This document shows positions 1 to 13,500 of a DNA stretch of 64,000 nt, one piece after another. Source of the DNA: Nymphaea colorata (lineage: Eukaryota > Streptophyta > Magnoliopsida > Nymphaeales > Nymphaeaceae). The notes below the pieces were generated by a model. The model searched no databases and was not told where the DNA came from. It saw only the letters and a list, made by a program, of their open reading frames with translations. The stretch is from assembly GCF_008831285.2 (NCBI RefSeq), contig NC_045140.1, positions 16,242,370 through 16,306,369 on the forward strand, in the 5' to 3' direction. How positions within the stretch are numbered: the stretch's first letter is position 1; each line of letters opens with the position of its first letter. The position numbers were made by a program, and so were the translations under genes.

Positions 1-3000
1 TCAATTCTTTTGTCCATTAGTTTTGGTTTTGAGTTTGTATAATTTATCTGTTTATTAGTAGGAAACGAAGGGTTTAATAATTGACTCATATTGTGATGTC
101 AGTTACAAGAAGCAGTAACTGAGACTCGGGTTGTAAACATATATCGATTCGCTAATAGTGATATTATATCTTGTCGAAGACTCTGTTAGAGGCCCTGCAT
201 CTATTGCTTTTCACGCGGCTGATGGTACCCATATTACAGTATTGGCACCATCTACTTAAATGCCCTGCGTCAAATTCCATGGTCACTGGGGCTACTTCCA
301 CAGAGAATGCAGAAAATTAAGGTTTCGATACCAAACCTTGGTTCTGGTGCTTCCAGGGAACGTGGGATTCCACGTTATCGCTCTTTTCCAAGCGGATATG
401 ATGCAGTCAATCGGATTAATTCATGGTCCTAGACATCAAAATCAGTCGGAGACGGGATAAAAGAAACGGAATTAACAACGAAACAATCTAAATTAACGAA
501 ATAGACAACGGAACTACAAAGCAATAAGCAATCAAAGAGGAAGCTAATGTTTCCAACGTGTCAAAACAGATGAATGGCTTATCCATTTACAAATGAGATA
601 TCTTACCAAAAACGAAAAAGAAAAAGAATAATAACCTAAAGTAATTATTTTTGATCTGACTGTTGAATATTAAGTTAAATAGCGATTTGATAAGAAAAAC
701 AAGAAATACAAATAAGATAACATTCTAAAAAACGTGAATTTTTACACGTTGATCCATGATCGATTTAGATTTTATATATTCAAAGAAAAATCCAGAAAAA
801 AAGAACTATCAGATCCCAGAAGAACTAATGGAACCAAAAAAGGCCTCATCTGCGCGTGGTTTGCGTTAGAACAATTCCCTTTCATAAAGCTCTTCAAGGC
901 GAAGATGAATTTCCAGATTGTCATGGGAAACCTCCCAAAGGTGGAACTCCATTAGCCCAATTCCGTAGAATGGTGGCTTTCCATCACATGACTTCGCTGA
1001 TTGAAGGCGGACGTGGTCAAGAAAACAATGTCCAGAATCTTTCTTCGTTTTTGCTTACCAAATTTAACTCCCGCTTATGATCGAGGGACACATCAATTCC
1101 TGTCTTAATTACTACCACTATGATTGGTAAATCCATTCTTAAACACCCTTATTCCTAGTCCATCGTTTTGTTGAATTACCGTGGTCTGTAGTGTTGTACG
1201 TAGCTAATGGGTTTATGGCGTCATGAGATTCCGTAATAAATTTGGAACAATGCTTGCTTGCCTTCCCAACCACGCGCTTGTGCTGTCAACAGCTGACGCT
1301 ATCTAAGTACCAACCCATAATTTTCTTATAGATGGGGAGACGTGGGCTTTTTTTTAAGTATTAGATGAATATTCCTGGCAGCTTTTGCAAGTCAACGATT
1401 CATGGTTGCTTTGAGGTTTAAGTTTAAGTGGACCTATAATACACTCTTTAACTCGAATGTCGGACCCTTATATATCAATGTAATCTTAAGACAAAAATTC
1501 AAAGCCCCTCTAAAGGCAGGCTGGTGCACCGACAAACAACATTGACTCCAATGAGCATTCACCCCTATGCATAATGCTGAAGAAACAGTCGGTAAGAGGT
1601 GGGAGATCCCAAGTCTCCAAGTTGCCGGCGGCAACGACTGAAAAGACACCTTAGCTGGTTGCTTTTGACGTAGCTGGTTGGGTCGTCAGCGCCTGGCATA
1701 TCTCTTTCGTTTTTTTTTTTTACTTGACATAAGAGCCTGTGGATATTGAAATTAAACTCCATAGTCTTATACCCACCCAATAAATTGAATTTAGAAAGAA
1801 AAGAAAAAAAGAACAAGTGAATCTTCGAGGAGTCATGCCATGTCAACCTTACTGAATTCACATAGCAAAGCGCCTTTAAGCGAAGGAGCCCTGGGTTCAA
1901 TAGCCAAAGTAGATTTTCTAACGCTAGATGGTGTAAGCCTGCCTAAACTCAGGGTGCCGAGCCTGAAAGGAGATGGGCATAGTTTTTGATCAACGGTCGT
2001 TATTTCAACTCTACATATATCAGCTCTATATACACGCTGAAACATGTATAAGGGAACATTGTCTACTCGCGCATGCACTTATGCAGTGCTGAACTGTGGG
2101 GACAAACGAAAAACAGAGCTTCAGCTCTTTTCCGAACAGTAGGATATACTCCTTTTCACTTGAAAATAAAAAGGGTCCTTTGTCTATTTTTTTTCCCCCT
2201 CAAATCATCTGCAAGGAAGACGGGTTCAAATTGATCCTTGAAGTTCTATTCGATCATGCTGCTTTTCATTCAATAAAATGACACCAGCGGGCCTGAAAGA
2301 AAGAAAGCAATAAGTTACCCAGATGGAATGACTCAAAGTCCACTTGCTTGTCATCGGCCATGGTGTGAGTGGGTTTCAACTTAATTGACAAAAGGGAGGA
2401 GCTTGCGTTGGAAGTGCAAATGTCGGGAATGAGTTTGTCACACAACAAGCAATGCATGAACGTGTCAATTACCCTAGAAATCAGAACGAATTTGAGGATG
2501 ATTCTTTATTCACTTAACTAATACGATAGGAACCAAGTTAGTTAAATAGAAGAAAGCTCATATTTGAATTGATGGCTGTTATTTATTTTCACGACGCTAT
2601 AATTTGTGTCAGAACAAGTTTCTTTTTCTTTTTTTTTCCTTTCCTTTAAATTAGATTTGACGTCAAAACTAATCTTCTAACATGGGTTTTAACTTCTTCC
2701 GGTTGGATAATTAATCCTTCACGGTACGAACAAATCAAAGCGAACCTCTTTTATTTTTCATTTCGATATCGTTTGCTTTGCCAGGCGTCGTGCACATGGA
2801 GGCATGTGCCGTCAATGATCGCAATTCATGGCATTAAGGTGAACCCTTCGCGTCACATTCCAACTTGGATTTCAAACATTTGAGATCACCTTTATTTAGA
2901 CACAAGTGACATTCATGGTGATAATAAACCTTGCATCTCCTGTTTGTAGTAGAAAAGGAATAATGTTTATAGGAATCAAACTGACGATCAAACTTTACTA

Positions 3001-5731
3001 TGCCCATTGAAATATGGGGACACTTACTCACGGTCCACACTAGTTTTTCTCTGATTTTCTTTTAACGTCAATTAAACATATATAATGTTCACCAATTTGT
3101 TTTTCTAAAAGACATTAACTTTGACAATTTTGAAACTGATAAGAAAAATGTTCCTGTTGCATTGAAGATTTGCATTAAAGACTTGTCGCATTGGAAATTA
3201 GTAGCAAGCAAATCAAATTAATTTTGATCTAGAACGCGTTTGGGTGACACCTGCAAACATTTTTTTTATCACCAAAAAACAAAGTTTTAGAAACTAATTG
3301 AAAAAGCCAAGTAGTTTTTTCACAAAACTAAGATATCGTCCAAACACAACCTTACGACAAAATGTCGCAAACACGTTCTCTCTAAATCCAACGGCCTTCG
3401 TTCATATTCCCACCTACGTTGAATTCAGATCTGGGTCCGGACGAGCCACGGTTCCGCCTCTATTGGATCCGTTTGCCTGAGGAAAGCAATCGCACCAGCG
3501 ACCCGAGTCTCGAAAGCAACGGTTACCACAAAACCGCCCAGGACAAAAGTGCCCTTGCTCCAAACACGGCCACACGCCAGGACGCTTCCTCAGAGGGCGA
3601 GGACGTTCGCGTGACTTTGGTCAGTCTCGAAGGGCGATATCGTCAGTACAAAAATTGCATGAGGCCCGCCCAACTCGTCCGGTGCCGCGGCGGTCCTCCT
3701 CCTTAACATCCCCATTTGTAGTAATAGTTCTCAAATTCTGGAAAAAAAAAGAATAAATCTAGAATTTTCTTAAAAAAATAAAAATCTCCAAAAAAACTTC
3801 GAATTCGTGGACGGCAGCAGGCATTTCGCTTGATTGAATTGCAAAATGTTTCGGTAATTCGAAAAATTAAACTGCTTTTGGAATTTGTGGGCATGGTCCA
3901 GGATTTTCCAACAACCCAAAATGTTGTTGTCACGAATTTCATTTTCAGGAAACGTGTTCGTTTTAAGTTTTTCTTCTTCCTTTCGTGTTTTCGACATCTA
4001 GGGGAAACATCATCATGCAACAGGAAGGGTGCTCCTATTAGCTCGATTTCTCAACACAAAACGATATTTCTTAAATAATTAATTGTTGAACCATGACGTA
4101 GTTTCCACTTGTCTTTGCTAAGTACAAGTGTGAAACAGCTGACACAAAACAATACGTGGGGCAGATGATGATTTACATTTAAAACGAGTCTATGAATGTT
4201 ATTGCGCATGATATACAACAGTGATCAAACAAATAATTGGAGAGTTTAGATGGTATTTTATGAAAACCAAGTTTTTGCATTTGCGAGATAAAACAAAGTT
4301 TCTCATGTTTGGAAAACCCCTTCCGTCGAAACAAATTCTTTCAAACTCAATTTCAACACATAAAAACATGTTTTCATGCTGTTTTAACAAGAGAAGTTTT
4401 GGAGTTCGATAGAATATGGCTACCATCCTAGCCATTCAGTTTCTTATCCAGCTCTACTTTCTTCCTTTTTGGATGAAGTAGGCTTGGGAATACCAGCTCC
4501 AGCACAAGATAAGATTTCGTATTGAAGAAAGTAAGACACTTATAGTCTCCTCAATATGTTTGTGTGATGAATGAATGTATGGCAAGCGTGAGATTAGTGG
4601 TTACGAGTCCTAAAAGCAAGTTCCAACCACCGAACATACGCTTACCAGAAAAGCAAGGAGCTCCAATCTCATGCTCTCTAAATATAACACCTCTTGGGAT
4701 ATGTGGCACCCTATTGTTCTAGTGGGTTGTGTACGTCTTAAAAAAAAGTCTACCAAAGTTCGAAAGTCTGAAACAAGGCATCCGTCCATCAATTGCCGTG
4801 GCGAGAAGCTTTCACGACACTCAAAAAGGAGAGCGACCCGAGACTTTTTTACACCAACCACGAGTTGAAAACATAAACACGGGGTACACGCCACATGACA
4901 TTTTGAGCCGCCGAGTTTTCGGATCTTTGCTTCTTCCTCAGGGACGCGTTTGGACGGCAGGACATTCTTCACTTCGGGTGGAGAATGTCTGCGATGTGGT
5001 ACGCCCCTTTACACTGGACAAGTTGTCTAACTTCTCCGTGAAAAGGGAGGAGGAGGAGGAGGAGGCTGGAAGGGATTATTCCACGAGACTTGTCCCTTTT
5101 ATTACGCTACTCAAACACGGTGTCAGAGAAGATGAGAAAATCCTTTCCTTTCCTTTTTTTGTCGATGACTTGAGTTATTATTCATGTTAGACCAATTCAA
5201 GTAGAAAAGGAGTTCCACTTCCATTACTTACTTACCCAAAGTGGGCAGTTTTAGGAACACCTAGCCTTTAGCATAACCGGCTCCCATTCTATATTATTAC
5301 ATCTACCCACTGCTTACGTTACATGTGTGCTGATAGGTTCCGTTGTTTTTACTTAAAATAACACTTTTGCCCTTCAGTAGAGCTCCTTCTCTCTCTTGTG
5401 TAAATAACTCCAATTCTTCAAGGGCATCAGAGTCAATTTCAGAGGACAGACGTCAAACCGAGTGAGTAAAATCGCAAAATGTGGCGGCCAATTGTCAAAG
5501 ACTAAAATGCTAGACCGTTTTCTGTAAATTGCGCGAATAAGAAGATGAACGAAGAAAAGAAAAAACATCCTCCCGTCAACAAGACTCCGCTCTCGCTCCC
5601 TTCCGCTTCCTTCTTACCGAAAACCTCCGCTCAAAAGCTTCCGCCATCGCTCTCACCAAAACCCTAAATTCCTCCTTCCCTCACTCCTTTCTCCCCGCGG
5701 AGTCTGAGACCAGGAAGCGAGGCGAAGCGCC
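1..5731. other. Intergenic region, no supported gene
   Basis: I see no recognisable protein family on either strand. A short open stretch at about 135-258 (+) ends in a stop and could be a decayed exon, but it has no start and no clear splice acceptor. Two somewhat GC-richer islands at 3400-3710 and 4610-5190 stay open in a frame, but their longest frames lack an ATG start. The remainder is AT-rich with homopolymer runs. The last 100 bases are pyrimidine-rich and probably belong to the promoter and 5' UTR of the Aux/IAA gene. Confidence 0.6.
5658..5667 (+). promoter_or_regulatory. Telo-box in the IAA33 5' leader region
   Basis: The sequence AAAACCCTAA lies about 65 bases before the IAA33 start codon in a pyrimidine-rich stretch. 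AAACCCTA telo-boxes are common near plant transcription starts. That it acts on IAA33 is inferred from position only. Confidence 0.4.
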
Positions 5732-6429
5732 ATGGCGGATCTCAACAGCCACAAGCGCAAATGGGACGACTCGCTCGACGCCACCAATGCCACCTCCAAC
5801 ATCTATGCGAGGCTCATCGGAATGATGCCCGCAGCCTCGCCCGCGTCCGTGACGGCCGCGGTTCCGCCGACTGTCGCTGGGAAGAACAACAGCCTGGCGA
5901 GCTTCTCGGTGATGGACGACCTGGCGGCGTCCGTCGTCCCGCAGGTGACCGTCGTCATGGACGGCCGGTCCATCTGCCAACGCATCGACCTCCACCGCCT
6001 CGGGAGCTACGAGAGCTTCGCTCGCGCGCTCCGCCGGATGTTCGTCGACGACGACGTCTCCTCGCGGCCGGCGCCCGAGTCCGACGCCGACTGCACCCTC
6101 GCCAACGCCATCCCGGGCTACATGATCGCCTTCGAGGACATTGAGAACGACCTCCTCCTCGTCGGAGACCTCGATTGGAGGTAATGCTGTACGCAATCTT
6201 CCTCCTTCATTCTCCTTCATTGCATTGCGGAGCCGTGAAAGTTTCTTTCTTTCTCGCTCTCTCCCCCCGATAGGAGAAGGAAAAAAAGAAAAAAAAAAAA
6301 AAAAAAAAAAACAGATGTGGAATTCACGCCTGGTTGTGATTCTTTGATTGTTTTCTTCGTAGGGACTTCGTGCGAGAGGCGAGGCGAATCAGAATCTTGC
6401 CGGCGAAGAAGAACACTCAGAAGTTCTAG
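5732..6429 (+). CDS. IAA33: IAA33-type non-canonical Aux/IAA protein (PB1 domain only)
   Basis: Two exons, 5732-6180 and 6363-6429, joined by a 182-bp GT..AG intron that splits an Arg codon, give 171 aa. Residues about 71-165 form the Aux/IAA domain III/IV (PB1) fold: a run starting VVPQVTVVMDGRSICQRIDL, then LGSYESFARALRRMF, then the acidic OPCA-like EDIEND (135-140), and GDLDWRDFV with RIRIL near the end. The wording is that of Arabidopsis IAA33 rather than canonical Aux/IAAs. There is no LxLxL repressor motif (domain I) and no GWPPV degron (domain II), so TIR1-dependent turnover is not expected. The role in auxin signalling through PB1 contacts with ARF or Aux/IAA proteins in the nucleus is known for the family and inferred here. 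The start is the first ATG (context GCGCCATGG). The exon is GC-rich and the intron holds a poly-A tract. Confidence 0.93.
6289..6311 (+). repeat. Poly-A tract in the IAA33 intron
   Basis: A run of 23 A inside the single intron, preceded by a second A-rich block. It is likely length-polymorphic. Confidence 0.9.
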
Positions 6430-9400
6430 AGACATGCGGGGGGCAGGAAAGATTCCAAGATTCCGAAAATTCTTAGGCAATTGGGGTTGGAAACAAACAA
6501 GCTAGAGGAGAAAATCGAAATTTCAAAGCTTTATTTTCTTTGTTCTCTCTTTTTCCATTTCCTTCTGTTTGGGTTCTCTGCTGGTGAATTCTACCTCCTG
6601 TAATTTCCCTCTTCCCTTGGCATGAAGAAGTCAAGTAAGTCCTCTCTTCTGTCTCCACTTGAAATTCTTTTTAGGGTTTCCGAATTCTTACTTCTCTTTT
6701 CCCTTCTTTTTCTCCTGCTTGTAACGGCAAACATAGATTAGACCTGAAAAATAGCCTTGAGGAAAGTCGCAGAAATTAGACAAAATAAAAGAGAGGGAGA
6801 AAAAAAAAAAAACATTCTGCAGACGACACGATCAGGCCAATGAGATCGGATCTCGGCCGTCCGTTCGCCAGTCCGTTTCGATGCATGTGCGGGGCACCGA
6901 CAACCTGGCGGGGTGGGTGGTTTTCGCGGGAAGCCTTTTACCGGAATGCCCCTATTTTTGCGCATTAGATTCCCACGAGCGAAGCCTCGTCGAAATTGTA
7001 GGGGCAGTCGCGTCATTAGGCTCACGTCCGATTTGCTGTTTGTTGATGAAGCCCGAGAGGCATTTATTGCCTGCTTATCTCAAGGAGATTAAAGTAAAAC
7101 CACTTGATGACGTGCGTAATCAATGCTGCCTAACTCCCTTTCTTTGGGTCGTGCCTGGTTTTAACCTTTTTAACCGGCACCCATTAAATGCCTGATTTAC
7201 CCTTAAAAGTGATGCCGTGGTGATCGGGGCACGACCGTAATTTCGAGGGCCGGGCAGCGGTATTTCCGACCGTAGCCGTTACGAAATTTGTTTTTTCAAA
7301 AAAACATACACCGACAAAAAGAGGAATTGTTGCTTCTGCGATAAGATTAGTGCACGTGTGGTTGCAAGCTGAGGGGGGAAAATAACGGAAGAGGTGACGT
7401 ACGCCGGCACGAAGTCCCACCCATTTACGGGATTACCCCTATGACTTAAAATTTTGACGAAGAAACAGGAAGGGAGCGGCTTTTCCCCCGCCATTATTCC
7501 CCATCGTCGGCATTTATCCGCCTACTTGAGCGTCTTTCTGTTTTGCCCTGGCGCCGGGGGTTGTTGCATGCCAGCTAACTTGTAACTAACTTTTAAAAAC
7601 CAGAACAAACTCTCGCTCTCGCTTTCGCTCTCGCTCTCGCTCTCGCTCTCGCCTTTGAGTGGTGAGTATTGAGTAGCACTCAGCTTGGAAGCACTTTAAC
7701 ATCCAAGTCTTAGCATAGTTTTCTTTTACCTCCGCGGTGTACCTTGCTTGTGCTTCAACCTACTTCATCCTATTACAAAATAGCAACAGTAGACGTGGAA
7801 CCACCACTGAAGATGTGTAGTATTTGATGCCATCAGCTGGACCAGCTATGCTATCCTATGCTATGCTTATCAAAGCTATTGCTACATTATTGCTTAAAAT
7901 CAAGTTCTTAACTTAGATTTTGCATTATTAGGTTCAACTGCTACCGGCACCGAGAAAAAGGCGTTCATCTCTCTTCGTGCGAACAGCACGAAGTGACGGG
8001 CATTTATACTTCCCATCATTTTGATTCTTGTATCAAAGCAAACCAAGGTTATATACGGTTTTGATTTTTTACTTGCATAACTCACAAACTGACTCAACAT
8101 ATATATGGTCATTTAAGTGCATAAAGCACGTGGACCCACCTTGCCTCCTTGATACAAGGATCTGCTTTGGCTAATGCGAGAGGTAGGCCTCCCACCCACC
8201 TGGCAGCCATGGCCGGCTCCACCCCGGCGCTCTCCCTCCCTTTGACAGACCCGCCGTTTAAACTTGTTTCGATTTGAAAAAACCAAGGACGTTTCTATTA
8301 ACAAAATGTAGCAAAAGTTGGACGCCAGATTGGTCAATCTAACGAGAAGTAAAATTATTTATTTCTTTGTCACTTCAACCAATGGATTTGGGTGTTCTTT
8401 CCCTATTGCTAGAAAATCTGACGCCTGGCAGTATCGAGCTCCTGATCTTCAAGTTTTTAATGTTCAATTCCCTGGCCGAGCATTCTGACTTCTTTACTGT
8501 GTGACTGGGAAGACATGTTAATGACTCAAGCTAGTTGACAAGCCAAGCCATGGCTAAAGCTGGTTTCCGAGCTCATCATGCCAATGGACGCGAACCCCTC
8601 TCTTTCTCTCTCTATACCTGTCTGCATGGGTATGGGTAGCCAGAAAAGTACCTGCACCAACTGGGGAGCGTACGATTGGAGTTAATGGCTTCTTTTGGCA
8701 GTGCCTGTGCTTCTACTCCGGCAGTACAGAGATTTTTTGTGTTTTATTTCTGCTGCCCTATTATTCTCTCTCTTTTTGCCTTCCCACTTCCTCTCTCTCC
8801 CCCCCCCCCCTCGAGCCTACGTACAAACGTCATAAATCAGTCCCTGTCTCGGCGATAACGACGACTGCGCGACACTGCACATGGTGGTTGTTCCAAATGA
8901 AGCAACGAGCAATAAAAGCATCCCCTCCCACCACACCATCATCTCTACCTCTACGGAAATTAAACGGCGCCATTAGCCTCTCCCCATTTGCTCTGCCAAG
9001 AAAACGCCACTCGCAATTCACCGGAAACCACACCCCAGAGGTTAGAAATATTTTGTTGTTACATCTTCCGCCTTTCAGGTTTTCATGATTCTTATTCAAC
9101 AATTAATTTACTACCACATTCGCCGTAGTACGCACGAGGAGCGAACGAACCGAATTGGCCTCATTCATGAACACTCCTCCTCCCGTAGATAGTGAATGTA
9201 GATATATAAATTGGTTGTGGATGGACAGAAGAACGTGAAAAACAATTAAAAACCAAAATAACATTAAAATATTCTTAAAAATGAATAAAAAAAAACGGTA
9301 GTATAGTACCCTGGTTAGCGGTTACTGAACTGTACGAGAAATACGAAGCATAACTTTCAGGTGGCGAAGAAAGACTCGCCGAGAAGCCGACGCCGGCGGT

Positions 9401-10519
9401 TTGCGTGCCGCTTGGGGATAGCGCCAAAACTTCGAGATTTGACTGGAAAAAGAAAAATCGGAGGCCGTAAGAGTAATTTGGCACAGAACAGGGCGCACCC
9501 GATGATCCGGAGCAGCACACGTGGGTGGAGAATGGATGACATGACAAGTAGTAGCGGGGGCGGGGATGTCGCTCTCCGTCTCGGGCTTCCAACCTCCTCA
9601 CGTCAACCTCACGCCAAACCGCCCACCCTACTTTTTTTACTTGCTTAGATTACCACTTTCTCCTCCCAAATCATCACATTTTCCGTTCGACATAATAGAA
9701 ATCCGGCCGGCGAGTCGGCCGGGAAAGCATGGACGTAATCGTTCCACCGTGCACCCCAACCAAAAAAGTAGGGAGTCTTGGTCCACCTTGTGGATCCAAG
9801 AAACTTTATTACAGTTTGGTTTGTTTTGTCTGCCAGCAGGTTGGGGATCGAAATATAAAACGGACTGACCATCAACATAAAAGAAGTCTGCCCAATGGTA
9901 CGCAGGCAGCAACTCAACTCCTCCCCCGACCACTCCTTTCACCTAGCTTTGCCTAGCAGCAAGGACCCACGAAGCTCTGAGTTGGAGCTTTCAATTGGAA
10001 CGCCAATTAATAAAGGTTGGGTAGAGTTGTCTATCATCATTATTATTAGCATTAGTCACTATTACCACTGTCGTTATTATTGTATCTGCTTCCATCCAAA
10101 TCTCTGCACCTCATTCACTCCACACAGGCAAATGTAGCTTCCTGTTTCCTTGATCAATCACCCCCCAATAAAAACAGAGGGAGGAAAGGACCAAAATGCC
10201 TCACTAACTTGCATCAGTCATCGTCACAATCGTTCACTCATTTTGGAGGATTTTTAGTTGAATGATCGATGCCCGAGAAGAAAAACAAAAGGAAAAATTA
10301 ACCTTAAATAACCAAATTCCAACTCTTGTTTGTTTTCTTCCTTCTCAGGAACATATGAGATGTACCTGATCGGCCGGCAACGAGTGATCGGGGGGGGGGG
10401 GGGTTTCTATTGAGGGCTTCAGACCAATAATCGAGGTTGGCGATCCACCTAATTTAACATCTAGCTATCTCACACTAACTCCCCACATTAAATCTTTTCG
10501 TGCAACTGTCACGCAAATT
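6430..10519. other. Intergenic, promoter-like GC-rich patches, no supported gene
   Basis: No protein family is recognisable on either strand. The stretch 6820-7560 is relatively GC-rich and resembles plant upstream sequence. 7610-7652 is a CTCTCG array followed by a possible splice donor (GTGAGT), so it could be a 5' UTR exon, but I find no coding exon after it. 9360-9600 is another GC-rich patch, with a CACGTGGG G-box-like word at 9518-9525. Homopolymers include C runs near 8800 and a G run near 10391-10404. A regulatory or non-coding transcript cannot be excluded. Confidence 0.5.
7610..7652 (+). repeat. CTCTCG hexanucleotide repeat
   Basis: About seven copies of CTCTCG, one with a CTTTCG variant. 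Pyrimidine repeats of this kind are common in plant 5' UTRs, but no linked gene was found. Confidence 0.85.
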
Positions 10520-13500
10520 GAAGGCATCATGATGGCTCGTGGCTACTGTTTCTCCGTAGAAGATGGAGCTGTATCCGGTTGAGCGTAGACCAGCCTAGAC
10601 GACTAAACATAACAAAATTATGATATTCAGATCTCGGCCACAGCCTCCATGCATAGAAGCACACATGCATGCACGCACGTGTGTGCGTGGGAGGTTGAGA
10701 GAGGGAGAGAAAGACAGCACACCCCAAGCTGAGTCTCCGCATCAATAGAACTAGTAGTCAATTTCATCTTACGTAGGCAAGGCATGACGGGGAGCCAAAA
10801 TTTAATGTCAGCCTGAGCATTTTGCAAGTGGCTTTACGCAGTCCCACCTACAACATCCTATTTCCTCTTGTAAGCACATTAGCAGAGCAAATCCGTGAGG
10901 AATAAACGGCCGACATCTTCCAGAATTGGCTTGCCAATCATCATCGCAATAATTCACTCGACGTCAAGATTCCTGAATTTGGCAGAAGAAATGCGCAGTG
11001 CAGTCCCCAACCACAAGAATTGAATAATTTATGAAATCTGAAGGAAAATAGTTAAAATACCATCAATTTAACAGAGTGTGTGTGCCCCAAGTTCTTAATT
11101 CCACAAGAAGGCAATGCACTGTAACTCACGTAAGGCCTAGTTGTTCCTACCCTTGACCATCTGGAAATGGAAGCCAGCCAAACAGTTGGCTGAAAGTCCA
11201 GCAGTCTGGTTGAAATTTGGTGTGCTTCGTTGCCGAGTATGGTGGATAAAGCATGATCTGGAACCATAACCACTGATATGCACAAAGAAAATTGTTGCCA
11301 GCAAATGCAGCCCAACGATGGACAGAGCAGTGCACACAGGCTGATGCTGTAAAAACAACAAAAGTAATCAGCACCCTTTGAGTTGCGAGGCCTGATCTCA
11401 AGCTTCTAGATGATGACTTGCTTATGGAACCAATAACATGGTTCACGCAATTGAGAATATTCAACCTGGACGAACAAATGACAAGTAACTTACCTGAAAG
11501 TGACAACGAGCGTCTGATACGAGTGTTTGTTGTGGGGGTTCCGAGAATACCACTTCATTCTGCTATGGGCTTCAGTGTGCATACACAGGGTCAACCAGCT
11601 AGTGGTTGAGGAACCTTGCCCGTAGATGGAGAGTAAAAATGAGTTTCGAGGCTCCGGCATTCATGGCTACATCCATTTTGAAGAGTCTGGTAAAGATAAT
11701 CCTCATAATCTTATAAGACTTTGCTACCACCTTAGATTAACAAAACTTTCTACTTATCGTTTCAAGGCGAAAGCATGAATCAGCTAGCAGTAGAACTTAG
11801 AACAAACCATGAGAAGAAGGCCAGCCAAATATCCTCAGATTGAAAGTTACCTTAGATCAGCGATACAGGAGAACCAAAGACATTGAAGCCTTTAAATATG
11901 CAGTTCGACATTGAACATTTTTATTATAAACGTTTTGGCATATCATCTAACTGTCCTTTTAATGCATGCGGTGGTCGCAATTTGTTGTCTTAATCTCTGC
12001 GTTAATTTTGAGGCCAATGTGTTAAATGCAAGTGCACACACATAAAATGTTCAATACAAACCAATCTATGCAGCCTTCAGATATATTGACTTACCTTGGC
12101 GGTATTCCTGTGTTCGAATTAAGAAAACAGAATAATTACTACACCTGGGTCAGCAGAGAATAGGCAGAAAGCAGGGGAGTGAGAACCAATGGTATTCAAA
12201 TTACTTACACCAGTATTCTTAGCATAGGTAACTCCTGGTGAGGTACCTTCAAACACTATTACCGTTTCTGCAGTTCGAAGCTGATCCATGATTTGTTCCA
12301 ACCAATTAATAGTAGGTTATACGTTCACCTCAAACTCAAGAAGAGTATTAAAGGAATGAGTCATACAAACAATACGATTGCAATTTTTTTTTTTCGAAAC
12401 AAAGGATGGGGGCCTCCCACGGCAGGTCTGCAGCGGAATCATACAAACTTTAGAACACTGAGATTTAATGACATAACACGACCATGATATTAATGAAGGG
12501 TATGATAATATGATAATCATGACACAATAATTTGGTCACTCGAACGCATAAGACGACAATAATCTTGAAGAAGGGTAACGCCCCAAATATTCTATCAGCC
12601 ACAAGAAATATATCTGGGGATGGTTTTCCTTGTTTTACTTCTGGATCATCATCAACAACCACATGATACATCATAGAAAAAGTCCCAACTTTCACGAACA
12701 TCTGTTGTCTTTACGTCAAAATGCCAGTCTGTGTGAATTGCAGACCGACAGCTGGGAGTTTATTTTAGACACTGGAAACATTCCCAGTAGTGGAACAAAA
12801 AAAAAAAAAAAACACAGTTGAGATAGTTTTCTAATTTAGCAGGTCAAAAGTAATTTATGCTCACAGACAGGGAGATCATCCATGTAAACGCGTCGGAGAA
12901 CATGAACATATTATGCCAACATATGTAAGTGTACACCTTCAAAGCTAAAACAAGAAAGAAGTTTGTACCTTGTCGTCACACACAGAGAGGCATTCCGTTT
13001 GCATAAAAATGATTGACCAAATGCTTGAATCAGAAGAAAAGCAAATGAAACAAATATTTTGATTTAAGATAAATTGTCATCGGTTGCTGATTTTAGGGGA
13101 TTAGCCATTGCCATTGGCAACTACAAAAGGTTCCAGGAGGAGGTTTGAGAAGCCACATTATTGTACATGCTGAGACAAGTCAGAGGCCGTCTATGCGATT
13201 GTATCAAATGGGAAATGAGGCAACTTCTTGTTCTTTTTCCTTTCTTTGAATAATTTGATATCACATTTGTAGCTCTTCATTTTCCCAGTAAGGGTAAATG
13301 AGCGATCTCAGGTGATAAAACAGAAGACTGGACCATTCAACCACCTCCTGCACCCTGAGTTTTCCCAGGGTGTGTGCTTGTTCTCGGAGGGCACAGTGAT
13401 TGGACTCACTCTTGCTTTTTACTTCTCAAAGAAAAGTTTATTACTTGCTCAGGCACATGGAGAGCTGCTTGTCATTGAAAGGACAAGCACAAGTAATGAA

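Noticed and set aside
3232-3352. Possible short MITE with GTGTTTGG-like inverted ends
   Set aside because: About 14 bases match imperfectly and no target-site duplication is visible.
3298-3706. GC-richer open stretch, possible exon
   Set aside because: No ATG in the longer frame, no family resemblance and no convincing splice sites.
4610-5190. Long open frames on both strands
   Set aside because: The longest frames start with GTG, not ATG, resemble no known protein, and overlap each other antisense. Treated as chance.
11505-11525. Resemblance to the plant miR535 sequence
   Set aside because: Only the first ten bases match and there is no foldback partner nearby.
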